Below, in pieces: positions 52,991 to 60,000 of a stretch of DNA of 60,000 bases (position 1 is its first letter; each line of letters begins with the position of its first letter). The translations under genes were made by a program, and so were the position numbers. The DNA is taken from NCBI GenBank assembly GCA_002104895.1, contig MCFG01000047.1, forward strand, positions 90,001 to 150,000, given 5' to 3'. Source of the DNA: Anaeromyces robustus. Its lineage: Eukaryota; Neocallimastigomycota; Neocallimastigomycetes; Neocallimastigales; Neocallimastigaceae. The notes below the pieces were generated by a model. It had not been told where the DNA came from. It saw nothing but the letters and a program-made list of their open reading frames with translations, and did not search any database.

Positions 52991-54981
52991 ATGAATATAA
53001 TACATATATTTATTATTGGATTGTTATTATATATACATCAAGTTTATACAAAGATTCTAGTTAAATATGAAATTAATGTAATTCCAGTTGATAAAGATAT
53101 TTTTGAAGCAGGTGTAAATAATCAAATTAGAATTTCATTATGGAGTAAAACTAGAAATTATCCAGTTTCTTTGGAAGAAATTGAATCCGTAGATAATTCA
53201 CTTATTGATGTAGTTGTTATTTCTAATGATTTAAGAGCTTTTACTCAATTTCATATGGAAGATTTCCCACATTATAATAATGAAACTAATTTGCCAACTA
53301 CTGCAAATTATTTTGATATTGATTATATATTTCCAGTTGCTGGTGATTATACTATTTCAATAAAATGTAAACCTTATAAGAAAAGTATAAGAGTTAATAA
53401 AGTAATTCATGTAGAAGGTAAAAAGGGTACTAAAATGAATGTTGATAATGCTTTATTACCTTCTGATCCAAATAAAACTAAAACTATATACTATAAACCA
53501 GTTCAATTAGATAATATTAAATCTATTTATCGTTTACCAATTATTCCTCATACAAATATTATTCCAGAAAAAGATTTGAAAGATGAATTAAAAAAAGCTA
53601 CTGGACCTATTTATTGTACTAAAATTAATATTAAAAATACATTAAAAGAAGGTTATTGTAGTAATGTTATTTTAGAATTCTTTAGAGTTGAATTGAAAGA
53701 TGATAAAGTTAATAAAAAGCCTATAAAAGATCTTTTCCAATACAATAATATTCCAATTAGAGCTATTATTGCTAATAAAGAAAGTGCAGATTATGATGTT
53801 GTTCAAGGAAATATTCTTGAGAATATCAGTGATAATTTTCCAAGTTGTGGTAATAAAATAACTCCACCTACTGAAATGGTTTATGGTCCAAACTTTGGAT
53901 TTTCACTTCCATTCCGTGGTACTGGTATTTATCAAGTTGTATTTGAAATTGCTCACTCTTACAATGAAAATACTTATCTTTTAACCCCAAATATTGTTCT
54001 TCATGTATCTAAAGATGAAAATCAACAAATTGAATATGCGCCAAAAGATTATATTGATGATGATACTAATTATAATGAATTCATTCAAAATGTTGTTGAT
54101 AAACAAATTGCTATTCCAGATCCAAATGTTCCAGTTGAAGATAATGATTCAAGTAAACCAATTGAAGATGAAAATACTGATGAAAAAACTGGAGAAAAAG
54201 TTTTACAAAATATTGACAGTAGTTCAATTACTACTACTTCCACTACTACCACTACTACTACCACTACTACCACTACTACCACTATAACCACTACCACTGC
54301 TACTACTACTACTAAATATGAAGAACAACCACTTGAAAAGCCTTTAAATGAAGATCCAGAAAATACAAAAACCACTTCCAAGGTTGCTGAAGAAAAACAA
54401 ACTACTGCAACTGGAGTTGAAGCCACAGAAGTTCCAACTCCAGAAGATGAACAAATTTCAGATTCTGCTCATGGAAAAATTATTATTATTGGTGTAGCTG
54501 GTATTATTACTATTTCAGGATTAATGTAAGTTTATATATTTTGTTGAATAGAAAAAATATATATATCTATCTATAAATTATTATAATAAATTATTATTAT
54601 CAGTTAATGTTTTTAAATATTAAAATTATTAATATTTTAATTTTAATATTTTAATTATACATATATTTATGTTAATATGTGTTAATAAATTAACTTTATT
54701 TAATATCATTATACTATATATATTAATAATTAACTTTATTTAATATTATTATACATAATAATAGGTTCTATAAACAAAAGTCTGATTATAAGCATGTTGA
54801 AACTATTCCAACAGAATACAAACAAATTATTGCTGATAATGAAGATGAAGATGATGAAGATTTTATGTTAAATAATGACGAAAAAGAAATGTTAGAAAAA
54901 AAATCAAATGTATCGTTGGATATTGAGAATGACGAATTATTAGATACAGAAGATTATACATTAATGGAAAGTGATGATTAG
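52991..54981 (+). CDS. Type I membrane glycoprotein with Thr-rich stalk and sorting-signal tail (paralogue 1)
   Basis: Two exons, 52991-54525 and 54765-54981 (phase 2 intron, donor GTAAGT), encode 583 residues. Signal peptide about 1-20. The ectodomain seems to have two beta-sandwich-like halves that share a pattern: AFTQFHMEDF followed by FDIDYIFPVAGDYTISIK, and later YGPNFGFSLPFRGTGIYQVVFEIAHS. A Thr-only stalk (about 416-440), suited to O-glycosylation, leads to one membrane segment (about 495-512) that ends exactly at the exon junction. Exon 2 encodes an acidic cytoplasmic tail with YKQI (530-533), the dileucine signal ENDELL (566-571) and YTLM (576-579), all of the kinds bound by AP clathrin adaptors. 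Without exon 2 the tail is lost and the frame stops immediately after the membrane segment. The family is not recognised; an endosomal or vacuolar sorting receptor is inferred. Confidence 0.85.
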
Positions 54982-55087
54982 ATTTATTTTAGAGAAATTA
55001 AAAAAACAATACTAAAGTAATAAAAATAAAAATAATCGAATAAAACGGAACATAGAAGAAATAATAATAATAATAATAATAATAATG

Positions 55088-55122
<35 letters not shown>

Positions 55123-56978
55123 AGAAATTAAAATAATAATAATAGTAACAATAATAGTAATAAATTAATATAGAAATAATTAAATTATTATTATTTAATA
55201 TTAATTTATTATTAATATTTAATATTTTTTATTTCTTTTTCTTTTTTTTTTTCTGTTACCTTAATAAATATTCTTTTTTTTTTTTTATATTTTTTTTCTT
55301 CTAATATTAATTCATCTTTATATCCTCATAAATATATTTTATAAAAATACTATTTTTTTTAATACATTTTAAATTATTAATTATATTATTTTTTTTTTAA
55401 ATAATATAATAAAAATAATAATAAAAATAATTATCATTAATAATATAATTAATTATATAAATTAATTAAATAGAAAAAATATTAATCATAATATATTGCT
55501 ATATATTTTTGTATTTCTTTTTTTATAATTTAAAATTTTTTTTTTAACTTAATATTATTCCAAACAAACAAACAGAAAAAAAAAAATAAATCAATAAAAT
55601 GAAATAAATAAACAAAAATAAAAAAAAAAAAAATAGTCTATTAGTATTAAAAAATTTAAAAAAAAAAAAAAAAACTGAATTTAATAAATAAATCAATAAA
55701 TCAATAAATCAATAAATAATAATAGTAATACTACTACTACTAATAAATACATTTAATCATTAATTATAAATTATAATATTATTATAATAATAAATAATAA
55801 TATAATATTAATTATAATTTATAACTTATTTATAATTTATGATTTATAATAATAAAAGATTAATAAAATAATATTAATATTTTAAAGAAATTATTATAAT
55901 ATTAAATAATTATTTTTATAAAATACTACTATAGAATAACTTATTTATAATAAAGGTATATATATTTTATATATTTAAATAATTTGATAAATAAAATATT
56001 AATAAGAATTTTGTAGTTTAATTATTTGATTATGATAATAAGAAGAAAAGAAAAATAATATTTAATCTATTTAACCTTTTTAACATTATGTATATATAAT
56101 ATATATAATATTTTATTATGAATATATTTTTATATTATTAATAATGATAATAATAATATTAACTTTATACTTATAAAATTATTTTTTTTATTAATATAAT
56201 TTCAATAATTATTAATATAATATATTTTGTGTAATTTCTTTATATTAATTAGTTCATTTTTTTTATGCATATAATTTAGAGTATAACAACAACTAAATAA
56301 TTAACTAATAACTAACTAATTAACTAAATAAATAAAAACAAAACAATATAATTTGAAAAGAAGAAATGCATATAATAAAAGAATTTTAAAAAATAGTTGT
56401 TTAAATGATTATAAAATTATTTATTTAAATAAAAAGTAAAGGTATGATATTATTATTTTAATAACATTTTTTTATAATGATTAATAATAAATTATTTATA
56501 TAATTTGTAACTTTGAAAAATATATATTCTAATTTAAAAATGTATTATTTTTTTTTATTATAGATAATATATATATATTTTTAAATTAATAATTAATAAT
56601 TAATAATTAAATTAATCTATTATTCAAAAAATAAATAAAAATAATAATAATAATATTTTTTTTAAGAAAATAATAGAAAATTGTTAGAAACAAAAAATAA
56701 AACAAACAAACAAATAAATAAAATATAAAATATATATATAAAACTTTATATAGAAAATAATATATATATTTAACATATTTAAATATAGAAAGATAATTTA
56801 ATAAATTTAAATATTAGAAATATAATATAATATAAAAAAATTAGATATTTAATAATATATAGGTATTATATTATTATTATGACATATATATATAAAGCAT
56901 ATATATTTTTCATTAAAAAAAAATTTATTCAATAGAAGCTATTATAATAATTTATATATCATAATTTAATATATAAAA
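54982..56978. other. AT-rich spacer between the two paralogues
   Basis: It contains (AAT)n near 55063-55086, poly-A (55091-55121), and scattered TAA/AAT repeats. No gene is seen. The last few tens of bases resemble the region upstream of paralogue 1. Confidence 0.65.
56949..56971 (+). promoter_or_regulatory. Conserved 23-base leader block of the paralogue pair (copy 2)
   Basis: Identical to 52962-52984; see that entry. It lies 7 bases before the start codon of paralogue 2. Confidence 0.35.
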
Positions 56979-58816
56979 ATGAGTATAATACATATTGTTA
57001 CTTTTGGATTGTTGTTATTTATACAACAGGTTTATTCAAAGGCTAAATACGAAATTAATGTAATTCCAATTGATAAAGAAATTTTTGAAGCAGGTGTAAA
57101 CAACCAAATTAGAATTTCGTTATGGAGTAAAACTAGAAATTGGCCAGTTTCTTTAGAAGAAATTGAGCCTTTAGATAATTCACTTATTAGTGTAGCTGTC
57201 ATTTCTAATGATTTAAGAGCTTTCACTCAATTTACTATGGAAGATTTCCCACAATATAATAATGAAACTAATTTACCACGTGAAGCTAATTATTTTGATA
57301 TAGATTATATTTTCCCAATTGCTGGTGATTACACTATTACAATTAAGTGTAGACCTTACAAAAGAAATGCAAGTGTAAATAAAGTAATTCATGTGGAAGG
57401 TAAAAAGGGTACTAAAATGAATGTTGATAATGCTTTATTACCTTCTGACCCAAATAAAACTAAAACTATTTACTATAAACCAGTTCAATTAGATAATATT
57501 AAATCTATTTATCGTTTACCAATTATTCCTCATACAAATATTATTCCAGAAAAAGATTTGAAAGATGAATTAAAAAAAGCTACTGGCCCTATTTATTGTA
57601 CAAAAATTACTTTTAAAGATAGTATAAAAAAGGGTTATTGTAGTGATACTGTTTTAAAATTCTTTAAAGTTGAATTGAAAGAAGGTAAAATTAAAGAAAA
57701 ATCTGTAAAAGATCTTTTCCAATATAATAATGTTCCAATTAGAGCTATTCTTGCTAATAATGAAAATTCAGATTATGATATTGTTCAAGGACATATTCTT
57801 AAAGATGCTGATGACCATTTTCCAAGTTGTGGTAATAAAATAACTCCACCTACTGAAATGGTTTATGGTCCAGACTTTGGTTTTTCACTTCCATTCCGTG
57901 AATTTGGTACATATCAAATTATATTTGAAATTTCTCACTCTTATGATGAAAAAACATATCTTTTAACTCCAAATGTTGTCGTTCGTGTAACTGAAAATAA
58001 AGATGAACATGTTGAATATGCACCACAAGATTATATTGATGATGATACTAATTATGATGAATTTATTCAAAATGTTATTAATAAACAAATTTCAGTTCCA
58101 GATTCAAATATTCCAGTTGAAGATAATGATTCAAATAAACCAATCGAAGATGGAAATACTGACGAAAAAACTGGAGAAAAGGTTGAAGATTCAAGTAGTA
58201 CTACCACCACGATTACCACCACCACTACAACAACTACAACAACAACAACAACAACAACAACTACTACTACTACTACTACTACTAGATATGAAGAACAACC
58301 ACTTGAAAAGCCTATTGATGAAGATCCAGAAAATACGAAAATCACTACTTCTACTAAAGTAGCAACGAATACTGAAACTCCAAGTCCAGATGATAATCAA
58401 ATTTCAGATTTTACTCATGGAAATATTATTATTTTTGGTTTGGCTGGTATTATTGGTGTTTCAGGATTCTTGTAAGTTTTTTTTTTTTTTTTTTTTTTTT
58501 ATTTTTTTTAATTATTTTTATTATTTATATATTTATTTTAGAGTAATTAATTTCTCAATATATTAATTAATAAATTATTTTTAATATTATTATATTTATA
58601 AATAATAGATTCAATAAACATAAATCTAAATTTAACCATAATGAAACAATTCCAAAAGAGTACAATCAAATTTATGATGATAATAATGATGATGAAGATG
58701 AAGAAAACTTTGAAAAAATAGAATTATTAGATACAAAATCAAATATATCAATGGATATTGAGAATGAAGAAGTATTAGATACTGAAGATTATACTTTAAT
58801 GGAAGATGATAATTAG
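56979..58816 (+). CDS. Type I membrane glycoprotein with Thr-rich stalk and sorting-signal tail (paralogue 2)
   Basis: Two exons, 56979-58471 and 58609-58816 (phase 2 intron, as in paralogue 1), encode 566 residues. Signal peptide about 1-20 (ending near VYSKA). The ectodomain aligns with paralogue 1 throughout, with a Thr-rich stalk (about 408-431), a membrane segment near 480-498, and an acidic tail. The tail keeps YNQI (516-519) and YTLM (559-562), and has a dileucine signal EKIELL (533-538) at a different position from that of paralogue 1. The two genes are head-to-tail with the same exon plan, so they arose by tandem duplication. A block of about 231 bp in the middle (57378-57608) is nearly identical in the two genes. 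Function is unknown; conservation of the sorting signals argues for cargo binding in endocytic or Golgi traffic. Confidence 0.85.
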
Positions 58817-59668
58817 ATATAATTAATATATATATATATATAAATAATAAACAAAAAATAAAGATATATATATATATAAATATATATATATTTAAAACAT
58901 AATTATATTATTATTATACATATATTATTTATCCATCTTATTAAAAAGAATCAAATTTATTATTATTATTATTTTTCAAGTTAATTCATTTTCTTCCCTT
59001 TCAAAAGAAATTTATCGTTAAATAATTATTATATATTTTATTTCATATTATTTTAATTATTATATATTTTATTTAATTTAATAATGATAATAATAATAAA
59101 AAGGGAAAATAATGATATTATATAATAATTATATAAAAGAATTTATAGAATATTTACTAATATTTTATTTTTATAATATTAGTAATATAAAATAAAATAA
59201 AATAAGATAAAATAAAATAAAATAAAAAAAATAAAATAGAAAAAATAAACAAAAATAAAAATAAAATAAAATTAAAATAAAATTAAAATAAAAATAAAAT
59301 AAAATAAGATAAAATAAAATAAAATAAAATAATAAAATAAAATAAAATAGAATAGAATAAAATAACTAAATAAAAAATTAAATATATATTATATATATAT
59401 AAATAAAGAATTAGAAATAAAATTAAAAAAACAACAAAACAAATAATAATAATATAATAAAAATTGAAATTTAAACTAAATTATAAAACTTTTTTTTTTT
59501 TTTTAAAATAAAATATTTCTTTTTGTGGTAATAATTAATTTTATATATTAGTGTGATAAAAATTATATAAAAAAGAAAAAAAGAAAAAAAGAATAAAATA
59601 AAAAATTAATAATAAATAATAAATAAAAAATATAAAAAGAATGCTTCTTTTTTTCTAAAAAAATAATA
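58817..59668. other. AT-rich intergenic DNA with TAAAA runs
   Basis: TAAAA-type repeats with TAAGA variants occupy about 59190-59360. No gene is seen. Confidence 0.7.
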
Positions 59669-59882
<214 letters not shown>

Positions 59883-60000
59883 AATACAGAAAATAATATA
59901 AAAAGTTGTTTATTTTATATTTTATAATAATATTTTATTTTCAATATTGAATTTTTAATATTTTTTACACCCCAATACACTCATAAATATAATAAATAAT

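Noticed and set aside
54085-54426. Minus-strand poly-Val frame
   Set aside because: It is the complement of the ACT/ACC Thr stalk of the glycoprotein gene; the same happens at 58067-58345.

Overview
The window looks like nuclear DNA of an early-diverging fungus, most probably an anaerobic gut fungus (Neocallimastigomycota). Intergenic DNA is almost pure A+T with long (TAAA)n, (TAAAA)n and homopolymer runs. Proteins carry long Asn tracts. Genes are split by short AT-rich GT..AG introns, secreted proteins have eukaryotic signal peptides with Kex2-type KR sites, and two genes look bacterial in origin (a fused ABC transporter and a secreted alpha/beta hydrolase). Dictyostelium and Plasmodium share the base composition but fit the gene content less well. 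The assignment is inferred from the sequence alone.

Layout: 1-1535 is the 3' part of a plus-strand gene, rebuilt here from five exons, whose C-terminus resembles the NELF-A subunit of the negative elongation factor. 1536-17007 is a gene desert of about 15 kb with tandem and direct repeats, a foldback-type element (5573-6602) and a small structured GC-richer island (about 8400-8480). 17008-20865 is a four-exon gene for a KEN-box-rich low-complexity protein that may belong to the HURP/DLGAP family. 20866-26855 is another desert, with a perfect 56-bp palindrome. 26856-31754 encodes a leucine-rich-repeat type I membrane protein with a huge Asn-rich cytoplasmic region and a C-terminal PPPY motif. 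34482-35471 encodes a secreted alpha/beta hydrolase. 36264-40079 (minus) is a 1271-residue intronless double ABC transporter of the bacterial siderophore-importer-like (IrtAB/YbtPQ) kind. 40671-43390 holds a pol III-like small RNA candidate and an array of about eight 265-300 bp satellite units interrupted by a 455-bp tRNA-derived SINE with target-site duplication. 44213-49161 (minus) is a single three-exon gene for a 1359-residue PH-like plus Sec7 protein. 52991-54981 and 56979-58816 are tandem paralogues encoding type I membrane glycoproteins with Thr-rich stalks and cytoplasmic endosomal sorting signals.

There is no operon or obvious pathway cluster; neighbours are separated by kilobases of AT-rich DNA. 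Loosely, several genes concern the endomembrane system and cell surface (Sec7 Arf exchange factor, sorting-signal receptors, LRR receptor with a ubiquitin-ligase docking motif, ABC transporter). The observations most worth following are the tRNA-derived SINE inside a satellite array, the foldback element, the NELF-A-like gene in a fungus, the repeated 11-residue helix motif in the Sec7 protein, the gene-conversion patch in the paralogue pair, and the fused bacterial transporter. Exon structures were worked out by hand from splice sites and reading phase and have not been tested against transcripts.
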